Of a stretch of 64,000 nucleotides of DNA, positions 8,507-16,776 are shown piece by piece. The translations under genes and the position numbers were made by a program. Below the pieces are notes generated by a model. The model did no database searches, was not told where the DNA came from, and was given only the letters and a program-made list of their open reading frames with translations. The first letter of the stretch is position 1. Every line of letters starts with the position of its first letter. The DNA comes from Armatimonadota bacterium (lineage in GTDB: Bacteria; Armatimonadota; Fimbriimonadia; Fimbriimonadales; Fimbriimonadaceae): the NCBI GenBank assembly GCA_018268395.1, contig JAFDWQ010000009.1, positions 353,896-417,895 of the forward strand. The letters run 5' to 3'.

Positions 8507-9739
8507 TTACATCAGACCCGAGCGGACAAGGTCCTGAGCACCTTTGAGGAGGCAGTCGGTCAACGCGTCGCCCAGGGCCGAGTAGACGCCGTCCGGAGAC
8601 GACGCGCTGGACCGGACCTTGACGGAGCCTTGCCTCATCGAGACCACGGCGTCGACGATGGCGACCGGCCGCCCGTCCCACCGACGGTAGACCACGGCGT
8701 CTTCCAACTCGGCCTGGATCTCAGGCCGGATCTTGTTCAGCGCCCGGGACACGGCACGGGCCGCTAGCCCCAACAGGTCGTCGCTATCTCCCGTGACGGC
8801 CGCCATCGCGCTCGTCCCGCTCAGAGAGACCGAAGCCATCGCGGTGCACGTGCCGTTGTCCCGTTCGACCTCGACGATGCACGTCCGTTCGACGGGTTGC
8901 CCCGTCTCGGGACGTCCTGAAGGCGAGGAACGGAGGGGCTTGTTCGCCATGCAGTCCCGGCTGGCCAGGTTGATCAGGTTGTCGACGGTCGACGCGTAAT
9001 GGATCCGCTCTCTTTCCCGCGTCCGCTTTCCACCGGAGACGCCGACGCTGTAGGTCACGTCTTCGGCCACCCCTTCGACCCGCAAGGAACCCGTCAGATC
9101 GTGGGTCACGCTGGCCTCGACCTCGATCCGGGGCCGTACGGACCCCAGGACGAACTCGTCACCACCGTACCGGACGAGGATGTCACGGTCCGAGTCGGCG
9201 ATGCGTGTGAGCGACTGGGCCATCGCCTTGATGATGCGGTCGCCCACGATGTGCCCGTGCCGCTTGTTGTAGGCGCCGAACCCGTCAAGGTCGAAGAACA
9301 CGAGCGTGATCTCTTTCCCGGCATCGAGCGCGTCCGAGCCCCAATCGCGTAAGCGGTCGCTCCAGGAAAGGCCCGTCATGGGGTCCCACGAACGTCCGAG
9401 TTCGACGAGCAGTTGTGTCGCGGTCAGGAGACCGACGAAATCGTCGCCCCTCATGACCGGGACGAAGTCAAGGCCGTTTTCCACGAAAAGCCGCGCTGCG
9501 TACCGCACCGGGCTCGATTCGGGCATGTCGAGGACGAGGGTGGCGATGATGTCCCGCACGGGAGCGTCCGGTGCGGACAGGAGGGCCCTCTCCCTCGTGA
9601 CGACTCCTCGGAAAGCGCCGTCGTCGATCACGGGCATGACCCGGACGCCGTGCTCGTTCATCAAGCGGACGGCCAAGGAGACCGTCGCCAGCGAGGAGAC
9701 GGATTCCTTGATCAGCGCGAGATCGCCGATAGTCCTCAT
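8507..9739 (-). CDS. CBS-pair plus GGDEF domain protein (candidate diguanylate cyclase)
   Basis: This encodes about 410 residues from the ATG at 9739; an upstream GTG at 9859 would overlap the preceding gene. Two CBS motifs occupy about 1-120 and could sense adenine nucleotides. A GGDEF domain follows (about 130-290) with an intact YGGDEF active-site loop and the GTP-binding DGFGAYNKRHGHIVGD region. The usual RxxD inhibitory site five residues before GGDEF reads SDRD, so product inhibition is probably absent. A C-terminal region of about 110 residues shows two repeats of a beta-alpha pattern (TAMASVSLSG... and AIVDAVVSM...) that I cannot name. The predicted role is nucleotide-controlled c-di-GMP synthesis in the cytosol. 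Confidence 0.82.
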   Translation of the reverse strand: MRTIGDLALIKESVSSLATVSLAVRLMNEHGVRVMPVIDDGAFRGVVTRERALLSAPDAPVRDIIATLVLDMPESSPVRYAARLFVENGLDFVPVMRGDDFVGLLTATQLLVELGRSWDPMTGLSWSDRLRDWGSDALDAGKEITLVFFDLDGFGAYNKRHGHIVGDRIIKAMAQSLTRIADSDRDILVRYGGDEFVLGSVRPRIEVEASVTHDLTGSLRVEGVAEDVTYSVGVSGGKRTRERERIHYASTVDNLINLASRDCMANKPLRSSPSGRPETGQPVERTCIVEVERDNGTCTAMASVSLSGTSAMAAVTGDSDDLLGLAARAVSRALNKIRPEIQAELEDAVVYRRWDGRPVAIVDAVVSMRQGSVKVRSSASSPDGVYSALGDALTDCLLKGAQDLVRSGLM

Positions 9740-9827
9740 GATGATCGTCGTCAGGGGCCGCCACGAGCTCCTTGCCCCTTGGGCCTCTGACGAACGATCT
9801 TCTGCAACTACCTCGCCAAGTACGGCC

Positions 9828-10811
9828 TTAGTCCTCCTCAAAGCCCAGAAGTACCGCACTTCTACAGGCGTCGACGAGGCGTGCCGCCTCAGGCTCGGAG
9901 AGCCGCCGTCTGACCATCAGGGCCTGGCCGTAGACCGTGCTCGGCGACACTCCCATGAACGCCGCGACCTCTCCTTCGCTCAAACCCATATCGTCCAACA
10001 TCAAGAAGCAAGCGACTTCGCTTGCATTGAAGACGGTCGTCACCGGGCCTATCGTCCGAACGACCGCTTCAAAAACATGGTCACGAGGGTCCCATCCTTC
10101 GTGCCCCATCAAGTATGGACTCAGGACGCCACAAGCAGGGATGACGTCCTCAGGCCGGCTCCAGTCAGAGCGGTCGAGCCTGAGGCGTTGAAGAGCGCCT
10201 GCGATCGACCGACCGTTACCGTGGAGGTGCCTCGCGATGAGCTTGACCGTCGTCCAAGACAGTTGCAGGCCGACCCTCTGGGCGATCTGGATGACGACCT
10301 GTGCCCGGTCTCCGACGCCGGGTTCACGGAGTTGGGACATGACCCAGGCTCCCGGACACGGCAGCATCGCGCTCAACTGGCTGGACCCGCCCACCATGCT
10401 ACAAGCGAGCAACGTGGGCTTGCCCGTGCGGAGCCGGAACTCGACGAGCTGCTTAAAGTGGTGCCTAGAACGCGGATGGGACAAGACGTCTTGGATGTCG
10501 TCCAAGATGATCGGGCCTTGGTCGGGGCCGCGCTTGGCCTGTTTCAGCCAAGCGAAGGCGGACTGGACGGGGACGCCCATGGTCTCGCTCACGGCGATCA
10601 AAAGGTGGGACTTGCCCCAACCGGACGGGCCGTATACGGCGACGAACGGTTCGGTCCCGCCGGCAAAACGCATGCCGGCCTCGATCGATTCGATGTTCGA
10701 GGAGAGGGTCGTCAGGGAGTGCAGACTGGCCGCCGTCCGCCCTGAGACGGCTTCCGACAAACGAGGACGCTTGTCGACCGGTCGTGAATGCTCCAGCAAA
10801 GATTGCAGCAT
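9828..10811 (-). CDS. Divergent DnaA-like AAA+ ATPase with C-terminal HTH
   Basis: This is a 327-residue protein. The Walker A is GPSGWGKSHLL (61-71) and the Walker B is IILDDIQDVL (101-110), both in the DnaA/Hda style. The C-terminal 70 residues contain LSEGEVAAFMGVSPSTVYGQ, which aligns by position with the DnaA domain IV helix-turn-helix (normally GGRDHTTVLHA). There is no domain I or II. It is shorter and more divergent than a chromosomal initiator, so a replication regulator or a plasmid/phage-derived initiator relative is more likely. It is followed on the same strand by the CBS-GGDEF gene. A DnaA-box-like 9-mer (TTTTCCACA) lies about 200 bases upstream. Confidence 0.72.
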   Translation of the reverse strand: MLQSLLEHSRPVDKRPRLSEAVSGRTAASLHSLTTLSSNIESIEAGMRFAGGTEPFVAVYGPSGWGKSHLLIAVSETMGVPVQSAFAWLKQAKRGPDQGPIILDDIQDVLSHPRSRHHFKQLVEFRLRTGKPTLLACSMVGGSSQLSAMLPCPGAWVMSQLREPGVGDRAQVVIQIAQRVGLQLSWTTVKLIARHLHGNGRSIAGALQRLRLDRSDWSRPEDVIPACGVLSPYLMGHEGWDPRDHVFEAVVRTIGPVTTVFNASEVACFLMLDDMGLSEGEVAAFMGVSPSTVYGQALMVRRRLSEPEAARLVDACRSAVLLGFEED

Positions 10812-11025
10812 GGCTATCGCTCGAAGTCCGGTCGGCCCCCCGCGCCGCCGGCTCCTGCCGTTAGCATTCTCCTAGGAGTCGGAGCCCGCGGTCAAGGCCC
10901 AGAGAGTCCCGCCGCAGTGGAGAGTTGGTGCTCAAGCCTTGTACATATCCCCGTGAATTCGCTGATAATGATGAACTTCGCGTTAAAGGACTGGACTTTC
11001 AGCGGCTTTCCGCAAGTTTTCCACA

Positions 11026-12285
11026 CTAGTGCCTGATCTGGGGCCAGTAGGTGTCGAATTCGAACTTAGGGCTATGGTCGCCGACATGGCAGCCTTGGCA
11101 GGACTTTGGCCCGACCGTCCCCATCTTCGCGCCGCCAGGATCCTTGGCGTGGGCCGCCCCTGGTCCATGACACGACTCGCAACCGACGTCCGCCAGGCGC
11201 GGCGTCGTCGCGCGGTCCATGAAACCCTTTGTCGATCCCAGCCCCACGACGTGACAGTGCACGCAGTCCGGATCCCGGTCGTGATGGACGTCTTCGAGGG
11301 TTTTCAGGGCCTTCGCATGTCCGGACGCCTTCCAAACCTTCATCGCGTCGCTGTGGCAGTCGCCGCACGCTTCGCTGCCGGCAAAGTCTGGACCGTCGGC
11401 ACGGGGGATCCGCTCGAGCAGCTTCTCCTCGGTCACGCGGTCAAGGTATCGAAGGTTGGCCCGTGCCGCGTCGTCATCGTCTTTGAACTCGGGGCCTAGC
11501 AACAAGACTCTGTAGTCGCGGAACGATCGGCCGTCCCAGGACACGGACACGAGCACCCGCCCCTTTTCCCCCGGCGTCAACAAGACCGTCGAGCCTTCGG
11601 TTTCAGCTTTAGCGCTCGGCGGCGACGACCCTTGGTAGACGATGGCGGCCAAGCCGGGCCGCGACTTGGCGACAGCCCTCGCCATGTCTTCGTCCCCGGC
11701 GAAAAGCAAGACAGGGGCAAGCCCCTTGGCCTGAGCTTCGGAAAGCAGCTCGGAGACCGCCTTGTCCGGATCGACCTTCGATTCGCCGAGCTTCGCAGCC
11801 AGGGCGTCCGGATTCGTCTCGACGGCACCGATCAGAAAGGGTCCCGACTCTATGAACCGCCGGTATTCGAACGTCGGGGATTCGGCGATCGACGACGTGA
11901 CCAGTGCGTTTCCCGAGAGCCTGTCGATCGAACCGAGCTGTCCGAGACCAAGGCGGGCTTCCCGACCTGTCAGGTGGACAGCGTCGGCCCCGGCCAGCTT
12001 AAAGGTTTCGGCCAAGGTTTCGGCCTTCAGTTCGTCTTGGCGTTCGACGGCGTCGACCAGCCCGCCGTTGACGACGACGACGGTCTCGCCCTGCTCCCTT
12101 AGGGCCTTGACGGCGGACGCCCAACGGGCGACCCCTCCGGCCATCGGTTTTGTACAGCCACAAGGGGCCAGATATCCGAAAAGGTCTCCGGCGACGACCA
12201 AGGTCGTCCCCTGACTCTCCGGGGACTTCGCGAACATCCCGAAAGCCAGGCTGCAGACGCCTGCGGCCAGGACGAGCAGCTTCAT
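11026..12285 (-). CDS. Secreted metallophosphatase-like / tetraheme cytochrome c fusion
   Basis: This 419-residue exported protein starts with a signal peptide (MKLLVLAAGVCSLAFGMFA). Residues about 25-270 resemble the 5'-nucleotidase/metallophosphatase fold in its multiheme-associated form, with an early CGCTKPMAGG motif. The C-terminal 120 residues carry four CxxCH haem motifs: CGDCH (307), CVHCH (341), CESCH (369) and CQGCH (396). Their spacing matches the cytochrome c554 type. The predicted role is periplasmic electron transfer; the partner is unknown. Its start overlaps the end of the DUF1573 gene (ATGA), so the two form an operon. Confidence 0.82.
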   Translation of the reverse strand: MKLLVLAAGVCSLAFGMFAKSPESQGTTLVVAGDLFGYLAPCGCTKPMAGGVARWASAVKALREQGETVVVVNGGLVDAVERQDELKAETLAETFKLAGADAVHLTGREARLGLGQLGSIDRLSGNALVTSSIAESPTFEYRRFIESGPFLIGAVETNPDALAAKLGESKVDPDKAVSELLSEAQAKGLAPVLLFAGDEDMARAVAKSRPGLAAIVYQGSSPPSAKAETEGSTVLLTPGEKGRVLVSVSWDGRSFRDYRVLLLGPEFKDDDDAARANLRYLDRVTEEKLLERIPRADGPDFAGSEACGDCHSDAMKVWKASGHAKALKTLEDVHHDRDPDCVHCHVVGLGSTKGFMDRATTPRLADVGCESCHGPGAAHAKDPGGAKMGTVGPKSCQGCHVGDHSPKFEFDTYWPQIRH

Positions 12286-13895
12286 TTGAAGACGGCCCGG
12301 ACCGGTACGACGAGCACAGGTTGTTTGGGATCGTCGGTCTTAAGGGTCACGTTCCCGGTCAACTCTCCGAACGGCGCCTTCTCGGACAGCAGGACGGTCA
12401 CCTTGTAGCCGCCGCCCCGTCCGATGTCGTAGGACGCCGAAATGAACTCGTTGTCGGACGAAACCGACGTGATCTTGAACGGCTTGCCCGGCCTGTTCAC
12501 CACGAAGTAAGCCGCATAGTCCTTCTTCGGGATCTCACCGAAGTAGATCCGCTCGGGCTCGACAAGGATGCCCCATTGGACGGAGAAGGTCGCGATGAGA
12601 GACGGGTTCTCCGGCGAATCGGTCTCGACGACGACGCCGGCCGGGATCCTGCCTTTCTGTTGGGTCGGGCTCAGGAGGAACGAAATCTTGTACCCCTTTC
12701 GAGGCAGGGCGTCCTCGCCCTTCATCGGGTCGGCCATGACGCCTTCCCACGGGGCGAACTCGGCGGCGCCCGGGATGCCGGTCACTTTGACCGACTTGAC
12801 CTTGAACGGTTTGGACGGGTTGATCGCGAGGAAGACGTCTTGCTTGGACCCGACGTCGTCCATCACGATGAAGTTGCCGCCGGCCGGCGAGATGAACTGG
12901 TACGCCGGGACGAACCGGGACACGATCGGAATCCGACGGTTGGGCGTATCGGGATCGTTCGTGAACACTTCAAAGGCCTTGTTGAACGCACCGGGGAACA
13001 GCGACGTGTCGACGTCGACGTAGATCACGCCCACTTGGCCCGGCATGACCTTGGGCGGGCACGTCAAGTGGATGCACCCGCACTCAGGGACGGCCTTCAG
13101 AAGCAACGGGCTGTTGCCCCGGTTCGACACCTCGACCGTGAACTGGAGCGGGTCTCCGGCGTTCATGTCGGCGTGCTTCAAGACCGTCGGGCTGATCATG
13201 GCCGTCGGCTTCGTGGCCTTTAACTTGACTTTGTTCTTGGCCGCGTCCCGAAGGGTGTCGGCAAAGGCGAGAAGCTCTTCGGCCAGTCTGCCGTCGTTCA
13301 GGTTGCCGTGAAGACGGGCGTCGGCCAGAGTGTCGATCCGGCCCATATAGCCTGCGACCCGAGGGTTCCGAGCCAGGCCCAGGTAGGCGCCGATCGCGTA
13401 GCCGACCTCGTTCTGCACCTGACGTGGCCCGATCGCCACAGGCGGCGTGTCGCGTTTCAGGGCGATCACGGCTTCGATGCGGGGCTCGCTCTCCGAATCG
13501 GAGGTGAAAAAGGCGGCTCCGGCGGGAAAGACCCCGTCAGGCGGGGGCGGGAGCGTCTCTTTGAACCCGACCTTGACCTCGCCCTTGTCCGAGATCCGGA
13601 CTTGAAGGCCTTTGACGAACTTGCCCCAGTCCTGAATGGCTTCGTTGCAGGCCGTCAGGTACACCGACTTCATCCGGGCCGGGATCGCGTTCGAGTCCCA
13701 GTGCAACGTGAACTGTCGCTTCGGCAGACGGTCGGCGAGCTTCGCGGCTTCGGCGAACTTGCCCTGTTCGAGCAAGGTCTCGACCTTATAAGCGGTCGCC
13801 TGGAACTCGCCCGAACTCCCAAGGGGCAGACCGGGAGCGGCGTCTTGCGCCCCCGTTCGGGCGATCAAGAGTCCTGCAAGGAAGAGAGTGCTCAT
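12282..13895 (-). CDS. Secreted DUF1573-domain protein
   Basis: This encodes 537 residues with a short signal peptide ending near ARTGA. The N-terminal 230 residues hold helical, TPR-like segments. The remainder contains immunoglobulin-like repeats, including a DUF1573-type unit with LLLKAVPECGCIHLTCPP, where the CGC cluster is characteristic. DUF1573 proteins are exported and often sit near cytochromes or surface systems, but their biochemical role is unknown. The gene is translationally coupled to the downstream tetraheme protein. Confidence 0.8.
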   Translation of the reverse strand: MSTLFLAGLLIARTGAQDAAPGLPLGSSGEFQATAYKVETLLEQGKFAEAAKLADRLPKRQFTLHWDSNAIPARMKSVYLTACNEAIQDWGKFVKGLQVRISDKGEVKVGFKETLPPPPDGVFPAGAAFFTSDSESEPRIEAVIALKRDTPPVAIGPRQVQNEVGYAIGAYLGLARNPRVAGYMGRIDTLADARLHGNLNDGRLAEELLAFADTLRDAAKNKVKLKATKPTAMISPTVLKHADMNAGDPLQFTVEVSNRGNSPLLLKAVPECGCIHLTCPPKVMPGQVGVIYVDVDTSLFPGAFNKAFEVFTNDPDTPNRRIPIVSRFVPAYQFISPAGGNFIVMDDVGSKQDVFLAINPSKPFKVKSVKVTGIPGAAEFAPWEGVMADPMKGEDALPRKGYKISFLLSPTQQKGRIPAGVVVETDSPENPSLIATFSVQWGILVEPERIYFGEIPKKDYAAYFVVNRPGKPFKITSVSSDNEFISASYDIGRGGGYKVTVLLSEKAPFGELTGNVTLKTDDPKQPVLVVPVRAVFK

Positions 13896-13932
13896 ATGTG
13901 GTCCTGGATTAGACGGGCCGACGGGGCCCCGA

Positions 13933-15049
13933 TTACTCGATAAAGGTGTCGCCTGAGGGCGGTCGTCTCAGGAAGGCGTCCATGAAACCCGTCAGATCAC
14001 CGTCCAACACGGCCGTGGTGTTCCCGGTTTCATGACCTGTCCGATGGTCCTTCACCATAGTATAAGGTTGAAGGACGTAACTCCGGATCTGCCTGCCCCA
14101 TTCGGCAGGACCTGTGTCCCCGCGGATCGCGGCCATCTTGGCCGAGTCGGCGTCACGTTGGATCTCGGCCAAGCGGGCGGCCAGGATCTTCATGGCGCTC
14201 GCGCGGTTCTTGTGCTGGCTCCGCTCGTTCTGGCAGAAGGCCACGAGGCCTGTCGGCACGTGCGTGATCCGGACGGCGCTTTCGGTCTTGTTGACATGCT
14301 GACCGCCCGCACCCCCGGCCCGGAGGGTCTCGACCTTCAGGTCGTCGGGGTCGATGTCGACTTCCGAATCCTCGATTTCAGGCAAGGCCTCGACCTTGCA
14401 GAACGACGTGTGACGACGGTTCGCGGCGTCGAACGGCGAGATCCGGACGAGTCGGTGGACGCCGTGCTCGCTCTTGAGGTAGCCGTAAGCGTTAGGCCCG
14501 GAGACTTCGAAGCTGACGTTCCGGAACCCGGTGACGTCGCCCGGAGTCTCGCTCAGCATTTCGACTTTGTAGCCTCGCTCCTCGCCCCAACGGGTGTACA
14601 TCCGGAAAAGCATCGAAGCCCAGTCACAGGCCTCGCTTCCCCCTGCGCCCGCGCTGATCTCGACGAGCGCGTTGCGGTCGTCGTGCTCTCCACTGAGTAA
14701 GGTCTCTAGCTCGTACTTATCCAGATCCTTGAGAAACTGGACCGTGTTCCGGTCGGCTTCCTTCTCGAGGTCGACGTCCGGGTCTTCCGCCAGCATCTCG
14801 TAGAACTCGACGATGTCCGATCGGCGCTTCTCGAGTTCGAGCATCGGGTTGGCGCGACCCCGCAGCCGCGACAGCTGGCGTAGGGCCGCTTGTGCGGATT
14901 TCGGATCGTTCCAAAACTCGGGTGAAGACGACTCTTCTTCGAGCTTCGCTATCGTGCGCTGTAAGCCGGGGACGTCAAAGATGCCCCCTGATAGCGTCCA
15001 GTCTCTCGCGAGCACCGGACAGCGCTTCATGCTGCTCTGGGGTCAACAT
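13933..15049 (-). CDS. prfB: Peptide chain release factor 2, with programmed +1 frameshift
   Basis: The start is the ATG at 15049-15047. Codons 1-24 ([20 protein letters not shown], then RGHL) run into an in-frame TGA at 14977-14975. A +1 shift at CTT TGA C continues as [11 protein letters not shown] into the main frame, giving 371 residues. The shift site carries the internal ribosome-binding sequence AGGGGG at 14989-14984, as in E. coli prfB. Downstream features confirm RF2: the SPF stop-recognition tripeptide (full-length residue about 204) and the catalytic GGQ (about 248, in [13 protein letters not shown]). RF2 releases peptides at UGA and UAA, and the frameshift gives autoregulation by RF2 level. 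Confidence 0.96.
14974..14989 (-). promoter_or_regulatory. prfB programmed +1 frameshift signal
   Basis: On the minus strand the sequence reads AGGGGGCATCTTTGAC. The AGGGGG is the stimulatory anti-SD pairing element, three bases of spacer follow, and CTT TGA C is the slippery codon, stop and context base. E. coli differs only in the spacer codon (TAT instead of CAT). Confidence 0.95.
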
Positions 15050-15124
15050 GCGGCGAGGTATACCAGCCGCTGGCGTCCGGTATGAGCCGCATGGCGCGGG
15101 CCGGACGTCTAGGACAGGAAAGCC

Positions 15125-16648
15125 ATGACTCTTTTCGGCCGCCTATCGGCCTTTCTCGTTTGCACCGCGTTCACGGCCGTGCCGTCGTTCGCCCAAGTTC
15201 AAGAAAAAGCTGTCGCTCCCGAGGGGGACGGATACCTGACCGGCCCGTTCGTCGACACGACGACACGGTTTTTCCCTCAGATCGACACGTCCGTGCGGCT
15301 CTGGCCGGTGACGCCGAGAAACCCCAAGCGGAGCCCCGCAGTCCCGGGCGACGTGCCGAACGCCCTTCCGATTTCGAGCGCACCGTCCAAGATCGGACCG
15401 GACACGGGAGCAAAGTTCCCCGGCATGGGGGCGACCGTTTACAACCCGCCCGACCCGTGTATCGCGGTCGGTTACTCCTATATCGTCCAAGTCGTCAATT
15501 CGGACGTCGCGTTCTTCAACAAATCGGGAACGAAACTTTTTCAGCAGCACCTCGACGGGAACGGCTTTTTCAGCGGGGTCGCCCAGACCGACTTCATCTT
15601 CGACCCGCGGGTCATTTTCGACCAAACGAGCGGCCGGTTCATCGTCCTGGCGATCGAGCAGGACGACGCCACCCAGAACAGCGGGATCCTACTCGCCGTT
15701 TCGGCCACGAGCAATCCGAACGGGAACTGGACAAAGTACCGGATCAACGCTAAGATCTCCCGCAATTCGAAGACCTATTGGTTCGACTATCCTGGGCTGG
15801 GTTACAACAAAGACGCCCTCATCGTGACGGGCAACATGTTTTCGTTCGGCGGCAACGCCTACGGGTTCGTGACGTCCTATTCGATCAAGAAAGCGGGCCT
15901 GCTCTCGGGCGGCACCGCGTCGTACAACTATTGGTTCCACGACAACCTGTTCACGATCCAGCCGGGCAAGTGTCTGGAAGGCGTGACGGCCACGGCTTAT
16001 GGCATTTCGCTCAAGACCACGTCCTCGGTCGCGGTCTCGGCGTGGCGCAACCTGACGGGGACGCCGTCTTACGTCGAGACGACGGTCACCGTTCCATCGT
16101 ACTTGAACTTCTTCGGCTACTGTACGAGCAGCGGCGGTGGGACCTTGGACGCCCTTTCCGACCGGATGATGGACTGCACGTTCCGGAGCGGCTACCTCTT
16201 GGCTGCCCACACGGTCAAGGTCGCGAGCAACGACAACCGCGCGATGGTCCGTTGGTACGAATTCTCGGTGGGTTCATGGCCGACGTCCGGTTCCGTGACC
16301 CGCCGTCAAAGCGGGAACATCGCCTTGGCCGCGCCGAACAACCTCTTCATGCCCGCCATTTGTCGTAACGGCGTCGGCGGGATCTCGATCATTCTGACGC
16401 GGTGCAACCCGACGCGCCCTGCGGACCTCTATGGGGTCTCCCACCGTTCGACCGACGCGTTGAACACGATGGGGCCATTGAGTTTCATCGCGTCGAGCGG
16501 CCACAACCCCGGCTTCAACAGCCGCTGGGGAGACTATCAATCGATCGTCATGGACCCGTCCGACGCCAAGCGTTTCTGGGCGTGCGGAGAAGTCCTCGAA
16601 ACCAATGGAAAGTGGGGGACGAGGATCACGAACTGGATGGTCCCGTAA
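15125..16648 (+). CDS. Secreted protein, beta-propeller-like, first of two tandem paralogues
   Basis: This encodes 507 residues with a signal peptide (MTLFGRLSAFLVCTAFTAVPSFA). Repeated segments such as YSYIVQVVNSDVAFFNKSG, FDPRVIFDQTSGRFIVLAIE and SNPNGNWTKYRIN resemble blades of a sialidase-like propeller. The next gene encodes the same segments (NTTIAFFTKAGS, FDPKVFFDTSTNRFFVVCLE, NPNGNWFKYRID), so the two arose by tandem duplication. It ends without the extra C-terminal module of its neighbour. The function is unknown, and export to the periplasm or surface is predicted. Confidence 0.78.
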   Translation: MTLFGRLSAFLVCTAFTAVPSFAQVQEKAVAPEGDGYLTGPFVDTTTRFFPQIDTSVRLWPVTPRNPKRSPAVPGDVPNALPISSAPSKIGPDTGAKFPGMGATVYNPPDPCIAVGYSYIVQVVNSDVAFFNKSGTKLFQQHLDGNGFFSGVAQTDFIFDPRVIFDQTSGRFIVLAIEQDDATQNSGILLAVSATSNPNGNWTKYRINAKISRNSKTYWFDYPGLGYNKDALIVTGNMFSFGGNAYGFVTSYSIKKAGLLSGGTASYNYWFHDNLFTIQPGKCLEGVTATAYGISLKTTSSVAVSAWRNLTGTPSYVETTVTVPSYLNFFGYCTSSGGGTLDALSDRMMDCTFRSGYLLAAHTVKVASNDNRAMVRWYEFSVGSWPTSGSVTRRQSGNIALAAPNNLFMPAICRNGVGGISIILTRCNPTRPADLYGVSHRSTDALNTMGPLSFIASSGHNPGFNSRWGDYQSIVMDPSDAKRFWACGEVLETNGKWGTRITNWMVP

Positions 16649-16676
16649 GGACTTTCTAAAGAAAAGACCTCGTTCC

Positions 16677-16702
16677 GGGGCCAGAGGTTTTGTTCCGGCC
16701 CC
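16677..16702 (+). terminator. Hairpin after the first secreted paralogue
   Basis: GGGGCC (16677-16682) pairs with GGCCCC (16697-16702) across a 14-base loop and is followed by a short T-rich stretch (gttgttct). It lies between the tandem paralogues and is a weak intrinsic terminator candidate. Confidence 0.45.
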
Positions 16703-16776
16703 GTTGTTCTGCTAAAGTACAGACAGGCCCCACGCGTCCCGCGGAGGAATGGCCGTCAGGACAGGTGAACAACTTC

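Noticed and set aside
6419..9859. Pup or UBact gene near the proteasome-type ATPase
   Set aside because: No small ORF with a Gly-Gly-Gln/Glu type tail is visible between or beside these genes.
10812..11025. Possible glycine riboswitch upstream of the DnaA-like gene
   Set aside because: Only short GGAGAG/CTCTC words are present; the conserved core of the aptamer is missing.
15030..15049. Non-frameshifted RF2 start at 15030
   Set aside because: The upstream ATG at 15047-15049 leads exactly into a canonical frameshift site; the 15030 start would encode an unconserved N-terminus.
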